From: Imbroritus primus
Lineage (GTDB): Bacteria; Pseudomonadota; Gammaproteobacteria; Burkholderiales; Burkholderiaceae
Length of the DNA: 64,000 nt
Direction: 5' to 3'
Assembly: GCF_964332355.1 (NCBI RefSeq)
Contig: NZ_OZ201293.1
Coordinates: 1,798,001 to 1,862,000 of the forward strand
The notes below the pieces were generated by a model. It made no database searches and was not told where the DNA came from. It saw nothing but the letters and a program-made list of their open reading frames with translations. The translations under genes were made by a program, and so were the position numbers. Positions 7,490-15,745 of this stretch are shown in pieces (the stretch's first letter is position 1; each line of letters opens with the position of its first letter).

Positions 7490-9679
7490 TCAGAAATCGA
7501 GCGTGGCCGTCAGTGCCACCGTACGCGGCGCAGATTGCACCAAATAATTGGAACCCGGGAAGCCGCCGACCGAGGCCCAGTAGTTTTTGCCGAATACATT
7601 ATCCACACGGGCCCGCAGGGTCAGCAGACGCGCCTGCCCGATTGGTACCAGATAGCGCATGCCGAGATCCGTGCGCGTCCAGCTGGAGACAGACAAGGTA
7701 TTGGCGGCATTGGCAAACTGGCTCGAGGTATGGACGACGCGCGCATTGACGGCCAGCCCTCGTACGCCGGGCACATCCCAGTCGGCGCCCAGGCTCAGCT
7801 GCCGTTTCGGCACACCAATAGCATAGCGGCCATCGTTGATGCCACCCGGCGTGCTTTCCTGCTTGGCAGACAGCAGCGTCAGTCCGCCCAGCAGGCGCAA
7901 ACCCTTGAACAGCTCGCCATAGACCGAGAGCTCGGCGCCGCGGTTGCGCTGCTTGCCATACTCATCGAACACCTGGTTGACGACATAGGCCGATGGCTTG
8001 TCGGTAGTGAACAGCGCCAGGCCCGCACCGACGCGCTGTCCTTCCCACTTGGCGCCAATCTCCTTCTGCTTGGTGCGATACGGAGCAAATACTTGGCCGG
8101 CGTTGACGACCGGTTGCCCGTTGGCGCTGGCCGGCGCAACTTCGCCCTTGGCCAGTCCTTCAATGTAGTTCGCATACAGGGACCAACCGGCCGCCGGCTT
8201 GAACACAACGCCCATGGCCGGCGTCACGCGCGACTTGCTGTAGGAATCAGCCAGCGCGCCCGTGCCATAGTTGTAGCTGTTCTGCTTGATGGTCTGGTGA
8301 CGCAAGCCCAGCGTCACCAGCACGCGATCGTCGAGGAAGGACATCGTATCGGCCAGCGCCACGCTGCGATGCGTGACATCGCCGACCCGCAGGGGATTGT
8401 TCAGGTCACCGCCGAACATCGTCAACGCCGGGGCCAAGGATACTGTCGGGTTGTAGAGGTTATTCAGGACACTGGCGCCGCCCATGCCCCAGGCATTGCG
8501 CTCCTCGGCGTCATAGACCATGGCCGACGCCGTGACCTGGTGACCCACCGGGCCGGTTGCGAAGGCACCGCGGATACCGATCTCGCCGGTCTTGATATTG
8601 TCTTCCCGGCGATTGTCAAAACGACGACCGGTACTGTCGCCAGCCGCATTCTGGATGCTCAGCGAAGACAGGGAGTTGCTTTCCTTGCCCTGACGAATGC
8701 CGCCCGCCGCCCAGGCTGTCAGGCCGGGGACGATATCCCATTCACCACGCACCGTGCCGAACAGGTCCTTCTCGCTCGAATAGGTCCATGGCTGGGCATA
8801 GTTGCGGCGGGCCTCCGGCACGGCGGGAATGAAGGCGCCGGGGGTCACGCTGGGGCGCCCGGCCTGCAGCTCGTTGTCCTGATAACCGAGGTCCGCGGAA
8901 AGGCGCACGTCGCGGCTGCGCCAGTCGACGCCCAGGGAAAACATGGTCAGTTCGCGGCTTTCGCCATCGATTGCCGTATCGCCATCGCGGCGCACGGCGT
9001 TCAGGCGCACGCCGGCACTCTCGTTGGGACCGAAGCGACGCGACAGATCGATTGCGCCGAATACCTGCCCTCCAGTTTGTACGCCCGCGCTGACCTGCGA
9101 CAGAGGTTCCGCGCTAGCGCGCTTGGGCAGCAGGTTCACCGAACCGCCCAGACCCGAACCACCAGGCGCCGCGCCATTCAAGAACGCATTGGCCCCCAGC
9201 AGGACCTCGACGCGCTCGAAGAATTCCGAGGCCACATACTGGCGCGGCAACATCCCGTACAAGCCGTTGTAGGCAATATCATCGGAATACAGCGGAAAAC
9301 CGCGCACCACATAGACTTCCTGGAAATTCCCAAAGCCGCGCGCCTGCCGGACCGAGGGATCGTTCAGCAGCACATCAGCCACGCTCTGTGCCTGCTGGTC
9401 GGCGATCAGTTCGCGCGTATAGCTCTTGATGTTGAACGGCGTATCCATGACATCCTGCGTGCCCAGCACGCCCACCCGGCTACCGCGTGCCACCTGCCCG
9501 CCAGCGAATGGCTTGGCCAGGCCGCCCGCCGAGGCATCCGCGCTGGCTTCGACCGTCACGGTCTCCAGCTCGGCCACGGGCGTGTCCGGACGGCCAGGCT
9601 GCCCTTGGGCAAAAGCAGCGCATGAGGTCAGTGCCGTGATGGCAAGTGTGATTGGCCGGCGGGAAAGAGCAGTCGACAT
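7490..9679 (-). CDS. TonB-dependent siderophore receptor
   Basis: 729-residue outer-membrane receptor. The signal peptide ends near AAFAQG; the plug domain includes VRGFPLYSDDIAYNG and LLGANAFLNG, and a 22-strand-type barrel ends in a terminal Phe (TATLDF). It would import a ferric siderophore using TonB-ExbBD energy. The ATG at 9679 gives a clean signal peptide; a TTG at 9703 would lengthen it. A Fur-box-like sequence directly upstream and the PepSY gene downstream indicate an iron-regulated pair. No siderophore biosynthesis genes are nearby, so it may take up xenosiderophores (inference). Confidence 0.93.
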   Translation of the reverse strand: MSTALSRRPITLAITALTSCAAFAQGQPGRPDTPVAELETVTVEASADASAGGLAKPFAGGQVARGSRVGVLGTQDVMDTPFNIKSYTRELIADQQAQSVADVLLNDPSVRQARGFGNFQEVYVVRGFPLYSDDIAYNGLYGMLPRQYVASEFFERVEVLLGANAFLNGAAPGGSGLGGSVNLLPKRASAEPLSQVSAGVQTGGQVFGAIDLSRRFGPNESAGVRLNAVRRDGDTAIDGESRELTMFSLGVDWRSRDVRLSADLGYQDNELQAGRPSVTPGAFIPAVPEARRNYAQPWTYSSEKDLFGTVRGEWDIVPGLTAWAAGGIRQGKESNSLSSLSIQNAAGDSTGRRFDNRREDNIKTGEIGIRGAFATGPVGHQVTASAMVYDAEERNAWGMGGASVLNNLYNPTVSLAPALTMFGGDLNNPLRVGDVTHRSVALADTMSFLDDRVLVTLGLRHQTIKQNSYNYGTGALADSYSKSRVTPAMGVVFKPAAGWSLYANYIEGLAKGEVAPASANGQPVVNAGQVFAPYRTKQKEIGAKWEGQRVGAGLALFTTDKPSAYVVNQVFDEYGKQRNRGAELSVYGELFKGLRLLGGLTLLSAKQESTPGGINDGRYAIGVPKRQLSLGADWDVPGVRGLAVNARVVHTSSQFANAANTLSVSSWTRTDLGMRYLVPIGQARLLTLRARVDNVFGKNYWASVGGFPGSNYLVQSAPRTVALTATLDF

Positions 9680-9695
9680 GGCATCCAGTAATAAT

Positions 9696-9714
9696 GAGAA
9701 CAATTATCACTATC
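9696..9714 (-). promoter_or_regulatory. Fur box
   Basis: The minus strand reads GATAGTGATAATTGTTCTC, matching 15 of 19 positions of the Fur consensus GATAATGATAATCATTATC. It sits 17 bases before the chosen receptor start, so the receptor and PepSY gene are probably repressed by Fur in iron-replete cells. Confidence 0.75.
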
Positions 9715-9798
9715 ATATCGCTATTCGACGAGGAATCAAACCCCGCGCGTCTCGTCGGTGTCCAGATTCCGGCGCCTCTCTAAATGGCCTGCCCCAGA

Positions 9799-10257
9799 TT
9801 ACATGGAGACGCCTCTCCAACAGTTGCGCCGCTCATGTCTGCTCATGTAATGACGGCGGCGCCAGCGCGGCAAAGGCACCGGCTGACGGGCAGCAGCCTC
9901 CTCGGCAACTGTTTCCTTGCCCCGCATACCACAGGCTGTTCCAACGGAGCCTGACGCGCTCCTGAAACGACTGCGCGAAACCGGCCTCAGACGCTGCGGT
10001 ACATCGGACGTACCGGCTTCCGATTGCCGCCCACGAATGAAGGACAACACCGCCACGCCAGCAAAAATCAGTGCAGGGATCCACACCAGTGCCCGAATCA
10101 TTTGCGCAAGCGGCACCAGAACCGAATTCGCTGCCAGGGTCGCCTGCAGAATGTCATGACCGACAATGTATCCCCCCACCGCAAATGCTACCGCCACCCA
10201 CCAAGGTGCACGCAACAAAATCTCGATGACGGATGGTTCGTGCCGGCGACGCCCCAT
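9799..10257 (-). CDS. small membrane protein, possible truncated relative of membrane-anchored Mrr-like proteins
   Basis: 152 residues. It begins MGRRRHEPS, followed by two hydrophobic helices (about 17-36 and 50-69) and then a basic, Arg/Ser-rich tail with no recognisable domain. The layout of the first 75 residues resembles the membrane anchor of Mrr-type restriction-endonuclease-like proteins (a short basic start, PWWVAVAFAV, second helix), but the nuclease domain is absent. GGGGAAAG precedes the ATG. The last half could be out-of-frame sequence after a truncation. Function unknown. Confidence 0.5.
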   Translation of the reverse strand: MGRRRHEPSVIEILLRAPWWVAVAFAVGGYIVGHDILQATLAANSVLVPLAQMIRALVWIPALIFAGVAVLSFIRGRQSEAGTSDVPQRLRPVSRSRFRSASGSVGTACGMRGKETVAEEAAARQPVPLPRWRRRHYMSRHERRNCWRGVSM

Positions 10258-10455
10258 GTCTTTCCCCGTTTTTAGTCGTTTTTTGTAGTCGCGTGTGCTG
10301 TACAGCGCGCGACAACATCAATCTGATCGGGTCGACACAAAGTGGCAACTCCACCTTGATGAGGCATCATGTTTCGCACGCAGGACGTCTCTGGGTCTCG
10401 CATGGTCCCCGCGCCTGCAAAATGGAGGGCAACACGAAAACACGACAACCCAAAA

Positions 10456-10490
10456 CGAAAAAGCCGCAACCCTTACAGGTAGCGGCTTTC
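10456..10490 (-). terminator. Rho-independent terminator after tRNA-Ser
   Basis: On the minus strand, complementary arms AAAGCCGC and GCGGCTTT enclose a loop and the second arm runs into a T-rich tract, just downstream of the tRNA. Confidence 0.75.
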
Positions 10491-10501
10491 GCGTGTTGCC
10501 T

Positions 10502-10595
10502 TGGCGGAGACGGAGGGATTCGAACCCTCGATACAGGTTTTGGCCCGTATGCTCCCTTAGCAGGGGAGTGCCTTCGACCTCTCGGCCACGTCTCC
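10502..10595 (-). tRNA. serX: tRNA-Ser (anticodon GCT)
   Basis: The minus strand folds as a class II tRNA: acceptor GGAGAC pairs with GTCTCC, the anticodon loop CTGCTAA carries GCT, there is a long variable arm, and the T-loop is GGTTCGAATCC. The 3' CCA is encoded (10502-10504). Length including CCA is 94. Confidence 0.95.
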
Positions 10596-10691
10596 GGAAA
10601 CAGATGCTGCGTGGCTTTTGCAGCGCAGCGAAGCCCGAATTCTAGCGGGTCGGGCGCGCCCGGTCAATCAACTCGGCGCATTCCGCGCAAA

Positions 10692-11942
10692 TCATTCCTG
10701 CTCGAGCTCGAAGGCCTTGTGCAGGGCGCGAACGGCAAGCTCCATGTACTTCTCGTCAATCACCACCGAGATCTTGATCTCCGAAGTGGAGATCATCTGG
10801 ATGTTGATGCCCTCTTCCGACAGCGTACGGAACATCTTGCTGGCGATGCCGACATGCGAACGCATGCCCACGCCAACGACCGAAACCTTGGAGACCTTGG
10901 GGTCGCCCGTGATGTTGCCGGCGCCGATATGCGTCTTGACGTCGCCATTGAGGATGTTCAGCGCAGCCTGGTATTCGGCGCGCGGCACGGTGAAGGTGAA
11001 ATCGGTCTTGCCGTCGACAGACTGGTTCTGGATGATCATGTCGACGTCGATATTGGCCTCAGCCACCGGACCGAGGATCTGGTAGGCGATGCCCGGACGG
11101 TCAGGGACGCCGATCACGGTGATCTTGGCTTCGTCGCGGGAGAAGGCGATGCCGGAGATAACGGCTGCTTCCATGGTGGGATCTTCCTCAAAAGTAATCA
11201 GCGTACCCGACTGCATTTCGGTTTCAACCGGGATCATCGGGTCGGTCAGGGACGACAGCACACGGGTCTTCACGTGGTACTTGCCGGCGAACTCCACGGA
11301 GCGGATTTGCAGCACCTTGGAGCCCAGGCTGGCCATTTCCAGCATTTCCTCGAAGGTCACGCGGTTCAGGCGGCGGGCTTCTTCGACCACGCGCGGGTCG
11401 GTGGTGTACACGCCGTCCACGTCGGTGTAGATGAGGCACTCATCGGCCTTGATGGCGGCAGCGACGGCCACGGCGGAGGTGTCGGACCCCCCCCGGCCGA
11501 GCGTGGTGATGTTGCCCTTCTCGTCCACGCCCTGGAAGCCGGTGATGATAACCACGCGGCCCGCATCCAGGTCGCCAAGAATGCGCTTGTCGTCGATCGA
11601 CTCGATGCGCGCCTTGGTGTAGGCGGAGTTCGTGCGCACCGGCACTTGCCAGCCGGCGTAGCTGACCGCGCCAAGGCCTTCGGCCTGCAGGGCAAGCGAC
11701 AGGAGGCCAACGCTGACCTGCTCGCCGGTCGAGGCGATCATGTCGAGTTCGCGGGGATTGGGCTGCGCCGAAATCTCGCGCGCCAGGCCCAGCAGCCGGT
11801 TGGTTTCCCCCGACATGGCGGAAGGAACCACCACCACGCGGTGACCGGCGCGATGCCATTTGGCGACGCGCTTCGCGACATTCTTGATGCGTTCGACAGA
11901 ACCCATCGAAGTGCCGCCGTATTTATGAACGATGAGTGCCAT
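10692..11942 (-). CDS. lysC: aspartate kinase
   Basis: 416 residues. It phosphorylates aspartate, the first step towards lysine, threonine, methionine and diaminopimelate. The N-terminal kinase domain begins ALIVHKYGGTSMG and contains STGEQVS and GRGGSDTSA; two C-terminal ACT domains (from about KITVIGVPDRPG) bind feedback inhibitors. The ATG at 11942 gives the standard N-terminus although no clear SD precedes it. An 8-base G run occurs in the codons of GRGGS. It lies downstream of tilS with a weak terminator between. Together with dapA at 37353 it supplies lysine and peptidoglycan precursors. Confidence 0.97.
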   Translation of the reverse strand: MALIVHKYGGTSMGSVERIKNVAKRVAKWHRAGHRVVVVPSAMSGETNRLLGLAREISAQPNPRELDMIASTGEQVSVGLLSLALQAEGLGAVSYAGWQVPVRTNSAYTKARIESIDDKRILGDLDAGRVVIITGFQGVDEKGNITTLGRGGSDTSAVAVAAAIKADECLIYTDVDGVYTTDPRVVEEARRLNRVTFEEMLEMASLGSKVLQIRSVEFAGKYHVKTRVLSSLTDPMIPVETEMQSGTLITFEEDPTMEAAVISGIAFSRDEAKITVIGVPDRPGIAYQILGPVAEANIDVDMIIQNQSVDGKTDFTFTVPRAEYQAALNILNGDVKTHIGAGNITGDPKVSKVSVVGVGMRSHVGIASKMFRTLSEEGINIQMISTSEIKISVVIDEKYMELAVRALHKAFELEQE

Positions 11943-11966
11943 GAATGTACGCGCAGACGAATAATG

Positions 11967-11994
11967 AAAAACCCCTAAAAATACCATGCAGGGG
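11967..11994 (-). terminator. weak hairpin plus T-run between tilS and lysC
   Basis: The minus strand has CCCCT and AGGGG arms with a 13-base loop followed by TTTTT. It could end tilS transcripts or act in the lysC leader; the stem is only 5 base pairs. Confidence 0.4.
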
Positions 11995-12205
11995 CCCGTC
12001 TGGCAAGGCGTGGCGCGGCCTGGAGGCGGTATCGCGAGGTTTCGGCATCGCTGCGACGCGCCGTACGGCGTGTACAGTCGGCGGCTGCCTGTTGCCGGAC
12101 ACATCTGCCGCTGCACGGACGGATGCGGTCCGCTTCGCTTTCGGGGCTCCACCATCTGGCAGGGGCCGCTTGACTTGACTGTGATAGCGCTTTCCTGTGC
12201 GGGAC

Positions 12206-13690
12206 TTAGTCAGGATCGGGGATCCAGTCGATGCGCCAGCGCGGCTGCTTGCCCACCGCAAGCGGATCAAGGGTGTCGAGCGGCCGGTGGTTGAGGCCAA
12301 TGCCAGCCACGAACAGCAGCTCCCCGCCCTGCCACAGCAATGGCATCCACAGCCGCTCCCACGGTGCGATGCCGGCATCCTGCCACGCCTGCTTGAGTCC
12401 ACGGCGGTGGGCGCCCGGCGCAACAGCGATCCGTTCTGCGCCGGCCCGGGGGCGCAATTCAAGCGGCTGGCGCAACCAAGATTCCGGCACGCCAGCAGGA
12501 TCGGGGCTAAAGACCAGCGTGCCGTGCCACGGCGCCACATGCGTCTCCCGCTCGCCATTCCAGGCGCCCGCCATTGGCCGGTCAGGCGGCTCGCCACGCT
12601 CGCGGGCAAGCATGGCGAGCCCGCGATACCGATACATCACCCAGCCCGGCAACCGGACGGCAACCTGCGCTTCGATGGAGGCGCCAAACAGCTGGGCACA
12701 GGCCTCCACGATCCACGCGGCGGACGGAGGGCGGCCGGTACGCTGCTCCACCCATCGGCGTAGCAGCAGCTTGCGGCGTGGCATCGACAAGGCAGTGAGA
12801 TGGTCGAGCCGGAGTCCGCGTGGCGTCAACGCCGCTCGCAAATCCGCCTCGGCCAGGGCCTCCAGCAGTTCGGATGCTTCTGCCAGATGTGCGGCGGCGC
12901 GGGCGATGCCGCTTCGATACCCCGGATGAACCGCGGCCAGCCCTGGCAACAACTGACGCAAGGCGTTGCGTGCAAAGCGCGGATCATCGTTGGATTCGTC
13001 ATCGACCCAGGTGATGCCATGCTGCCGGGCGAGGGCCTCGATGGCCGTACGCGGCACGTCCAGCCAGGGCCGCAGCAGTGTGATGCCGTGCAGATTGCGT
13101 TGCGGCCCCATGGCCGCGAGGCCGTCCACCCCTGCCCCGCGCACGAGTTGCAGCAACAGGGTCTCGATCTGGTCGTCCTGGTGATGGGCCGTCATCAAGG
13201 CCGTCACACCATGGCGGCGGCACAGGTCGCCGAGCGCCGTATAGCGCTGTTCGCGCGCCACGGCTTCCAGGCTTTCGCCGCCGGCGCGCTGGATGGCGAC
13301 GCGATGCGCTTCGAACGGCACGCTTAGGCGCGCGCATTCGGCGGCACAGAATTCCAGCCATTGATCGGCGTGGGGACTGAGCCCATGGTGGACATGGAAG
13401 GCGTGCAGCTCGAATGCAGCCTCCTGCGAGCGCAGCAGCGCCACCATGACGTGCAGCAGCACCATCGAGTCACGGCCACCGGAGAGTGCGACCGCAACGC
13501 TCAGCAACGCCCCTGCCTGCCTGCCCGCTTCTGGATCCGTGATGAGGGAAACCGGCTCGCTGCCTGCAGGCATATCAGGACGCAAAAAAGCCGCGCGCGT
13601 CAGCAGACTGCGTGCGGCTTTTTGGGCGAGAGGTGAGTCGAGCAAGGTTGGCGAAACAGATACGGCGGACACAGCGATTCCGGTGCGCAT
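12206..13690 (-). CDS. tilS: tRNA(Ile)-lysidine synthase
   Basis: 494 residues if started at the ATG at 13690. TilS converts the wobble C of the CAU-anticodon tRNA-Ile to lysidine so that it reads AUA. The ATP PP-loop motif VALSGGRDSM and the HHQDDQIET segment are intact, with the TilS-specific central and C-terminal domains after them. The first 65 residues look unstructured, and a terminator-like hairpin (13584-13623) is embedded in their DNA. A start at the Met at 13573 (455 residues) would match the usual family N-terminus better. Neither start has a clear SD. The gene follows accA by 25 bases. Confidence 0.93.
   Translation of the reverse strand: MRTGIAVSAVSVSPTLLDSPLAQKAARSLLTRAAFLRPDMPAGSEPVSLITDPEAGRQAGALLSVAVALSGGRDSMVLLHVMVALLRSQEAAFELHAFHVHHGLSPHADQWLEFCAAECARLSVPFEAHRVAIQRAGGESLEAVAREQRYTALGDLCRRHGVTALMTAHHQDDQIETLLLQLVRGAGVDGLAAMGPQRNLHGITLLRPWLDVPRTAIEALARQHGITWVDDESNDDPRFARNALRQLLPGLAAVHPGYRSGIARAAAHLAEASELLEALAEADLRAALTPRGLRLDHLTALSMPRRKLLLRRWVEQRTGRPPSAAWIVEACAQLFGASIEAQVAVRLPGWVMYRYRGLAMLARERGEPPDRPMAGAWNGERETHVAPWHGTLVFSPDPAGVPESWLRQPLELRPRAGAERIAVAPGAHRRGLKQAWQDAGIAPWERLWMPLLWQGGELLFVAGIGLNHRPLDTLDPLAVGKQPRWRIDWIPDPD
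13584..13623 (-). terminator. Rho-independent terminator downstream of accA, inside the 5' end of the tilS frame
   Basis: On the minus strand AAAAAGCCGC and GCGGCTTTTTT form perfectly complementary arms around a loop, extended by ACGC/GCGC with one mismatch, ending in a T-run. It stands about 90 bases after the accA stop. Confidence 0.7.
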
Positions 13691-13715
13691 GGCGCGGTCG
13701 TCAACCCGGCACGCG

Positions 13716-14687
13716 TCAGCTGCGCGCGCCTGCCTCCTTGTACTTGCCATATGCCATGAGGCGTTCATGGCGGCGGGCCTGCAGCTCCTTCACGCTCAGC
13801 CCCTGCAACTGGCGCAGCGACTCGGCGAGCGAACGCTTGAGCATGGTGGCCATGCCCTTGGGGTCGCGATGCGCGCCGCCCAGCGGTTCGTTGACGATCT
13901 TGTCGATCAGGCCGAGCGCCTTGAGGCGGTGCGCCGTCAGGCCGAGCGCTTCTGCAGCCTCGGGCGCCTTCTCGGCCGTCTTCCAGAGAATGGAGGCACA
14001 ACCTTCGGGAGAAATCACTGCGTAGGTGGCGAATTGCAGCATCGCCACGCTGTCGCCCACGGCGATCGCCAGCGCGCCGCCCGAGCCGCCTTCGCCGATG
14101 ATGGTGGCGATCAGGGGCACCTTGAGGCCAGCCATGACGTAGAGATTGTGGCCGATGGCTTCCGACTGGCCGCGCTCTTCTGCATCGATGCCGGGGAAAG
14201 CGCCCGGGGTGTCGACAAAGGTGAAGATCGGCAGGCCAAACTTGTCGGCCAGTTCCATCAGGCGCTTGGCCTTGCGGTAACCCTCGGGCTTGGACATGCC
14301 GAAATTGCGCATGGCGCGCTCTTTCGTATCGCGGCCCTTCTGGTGGCCGATGACCATGCACGCCTGGCCGTTGAAACGGGCCATGCCGCCCACAATGGAC
14401 AGGTCGTCCGCAAAGGCACGGTCGCCATGGAGCTCATGGAAATCCGTGAAGATTTCGCGAACGTAGTCGAGCGTGTATGGGCGTTGCGGGTGGCGGGCGA
14501 TCTGCGCGACCTGCCAGGGGGTCAGGTTGGCGTAGATGTCCTTGGTAAGCTGCTGGCTCTTGCCTGCCAGCCGCGAGATTTCTTCGGAGATATCGACGGC
14601 CGAGTCGTCCTGCACGAAGCGCAGTTCCTCGATCTTGGATTCGAGTTCGGCAATCGGTTGTTCAAAGTCAAGGAAGGTGGTTTTCAT
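13716..14687 (-). CDS. accA: acetyl-CoA carboxylase carboxyltransferase subunit alpha
   Basis: 323 residues, standard length. It forms the alpha half of the carboxyltransferase that transfers carboxyl from biotin to acetyl-CoA to make malonyl-CoA for fatty acid synthesis. Diagnostic stretches are FVDTPGAFPG, GEGGSGGALAI and SPEGCASILW. The ATG at 14687 (MKTTFLDFE) matches the family N-terminus. accB, accC and accD are not in the window. Confidence 0.97.
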   Translation of the reverse strand: MKTTFLDFEQPIAELESKIEELRFVQDDSAVDISEEISRLAGKSQQLTKDIYANLTPWQVAQIARHPQRPYTLDYVREIFTDFHELHGDRAFADDLSIVGGMARFNGQACMVIGHQKGRDTKERAMRNFGMSKPEGYRKAKRLMELADKFGLPIFTFVDTPGAFPGIDAEERGQSEAIGHNLYVMAGLKVPLIATIIGEGGSGGALAIAVGDSVAMLQFATYAVISPEGCASILWKTAEKAPEAAEALGLTAHRLKALGLIDKIVNEPLGGAHRDPKGMATMLKRSLAESLRQLQGLSVKELQARRHERLMAYGKYKEAGARS

Positions 14688-14749
14688 CGTTCTGCCAAGG
14701 CCTCCCAACAGGTATCCATTAGGCGGCGAATTCTACCGGATTTTTGGAA

Positions 14750-14773
14750 GCCGCTGCAAAAAGTGTCAGCGGC
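14750..14773. repeat. inverted repeat between accA and the AlkA-type gene
   Basis: GCCGCTG and CAGCGGC arms (7 base pairs) flank a 10-base loop. It may be a weak terminator for the upstream AlkA gene on the minus strand; no long T-run follows. Confidence 0.35.
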
Positions 14774-14779
14774 GCTCTA

Positions 14780-14799
14780 GGGGCGGTTTCAAAATGAAG
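14780..14799 (+). repeat. single-arm copy of the GGTTTCAAAATGA repeat
   Basis: GGGGCGGTTTCAAAATGAAG matches the arms of the inverted-repeat element at 17225-17307 apart from one missing base. It lies in the accA upstream gap and codes for nothing recognisable. Confidence 0.6.
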
Positions 14800-14893
14800 C
14801 GAAGCGGCTCTGGCCAGGCACCTGGCCGCAGATGGTACGCACGGTACGGCAAAGCTCCGCAATCACGCGTGAATCATGTTGAAGCCGCCTCGT

Positions 14894-15745
14894 TCAATAC
14901 AGCACGGGCGTCGGTTCGAGGCTGCGCCACAGGTACCAGGTTGCCACGGTGCGCCACGGCTCCCAATTGGCGGCTACTTCACGGGCCTCGCTTCGGGTGA
15001 CGGGTTCGCCACTGAAATAGTTGACGGAGATCGCCTTGATCAGCCCCAGATCGTCCAGCGGCAGCACGTTCGGGCGCATCAGGTTGAACATCAGGAACAT
15101 TTCCGCCGTCCAGCGGCCGATGCCGCGAATCTGCACCAGTTCGGCAATGACGTCCTCGTCGTCCATCGTCGCCCAGTCGGCTACATGCAGATGGCCAGCC
15201 TTGAAGTGACTGGCGAGATCAAGGATGTATTCAGCCTTGCGCTTGGACAATCCACACGCGGCAAGTTTCTCCGGCCCCGCCCGCAGCATCTGCGCCGGCG
15301 TAAGCTTGGGGCAGGCGGCGGCCACACGCTCCCAGACGGCATGCGCCGCCTTGACCGAGATCTGCTGCCCCACCACGGAACGTGCCAGCGTGACGAACGG
15401 ATCACCACGGGACACGAGATGCGCCGGGCCATAGGCCGGGATGATCTTGCGCAGGATGCGGTCGCGCTTCATCAGGTCCTGGCAGGCTTCGTCCCAGTAT
15501 GGCGGGCGCACAGCCGCGTTGAGGTCGACCACGGGATCGGCCACCGGCTTGCGCGCCTTGCGGCTGACCGCTTTCTCCTGTTCCACTATCTGCGCAGGCG
15601 TCTCGGCCGCGCCACCGCTGGGCACCAGTCCCACCCTGGGCGCACGCTGCGCCGGCGCCTTGCGCGCGGGTGATGCGGCACGCTTGGCCGCCACTTTCTT
15701 CGCTGGTGCTGTCGCGGTCTTCTTGCTTGCTGCAGTAGCAGCCAT
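14894..15745 (-). CDS. AlkA-type DNA-3-methyladenine glycosylase with basic N-terminal tail
   Basis: 283 residues. The C-terminal 200 residues are an HhH-GPD base-excision glycosylase: VGQQISVKAA, the hairpin IRGIGRWTAEM and the catalytic Asp in LPLDDLGL. It would excise alkylated purines. The first about 45 residues are rich in Ala, Lys, Pro and Arg (KKVAAKRAASPARK), like bacterial histone-H1-like tails, and probably bind DNA or polyanions (inference). The ATG at 15745 overlaps the cysS stop (TGATG) with GGAGGCGGAG upstream, so translation is coupled. An ATG at 15760 is possible but less well placed. Confidence 0.88.
   Translation of the reverse strand: MAATAASKKTATAPAKKVAAKRAASPARKAPAQRAPRVGLVPSGGAAETPAQIVEQEKAVSRKARKPVADPVVDLNAAVRPPYWDEACQDLMKRDRILRKIIPAYGPAHLVSRGDPFVTLARSVVGQQISVKAAHAVWERVAAACPKLTPAQMLRAGPEKLAACGLSKRKAEYILDLASHFKAGHLHVADWATMDDEDVIAELVQIRGIGRWTAEMFLMFNLMRPNVLPLDDLGLIKAISVNYFSGEPVTRSEAREVAANWEPWRTVATWYLWRSLEPTPVLY

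Noticed and set aside
7307..9625. Long open frame on the plus strand opposite the TonB receptor gene
   Set aside because: It is antisense to a clear receptor gene, rich in Arg/His/Gln as expected of a high-GC shadow frame, with no domain or SD.
10233..11978. Long plus-strand frame covering tRNA-Ser and lysC
   Set aside because: Antisense to lysC and running through a tRNA gene; no conserved protein features.
11943..12205. Possible lysine riboswitch upstream of lysC
   Set aside because: No conserved lysine riboswitch core or five-helix junction could be seen; only a weak hairpin is present.
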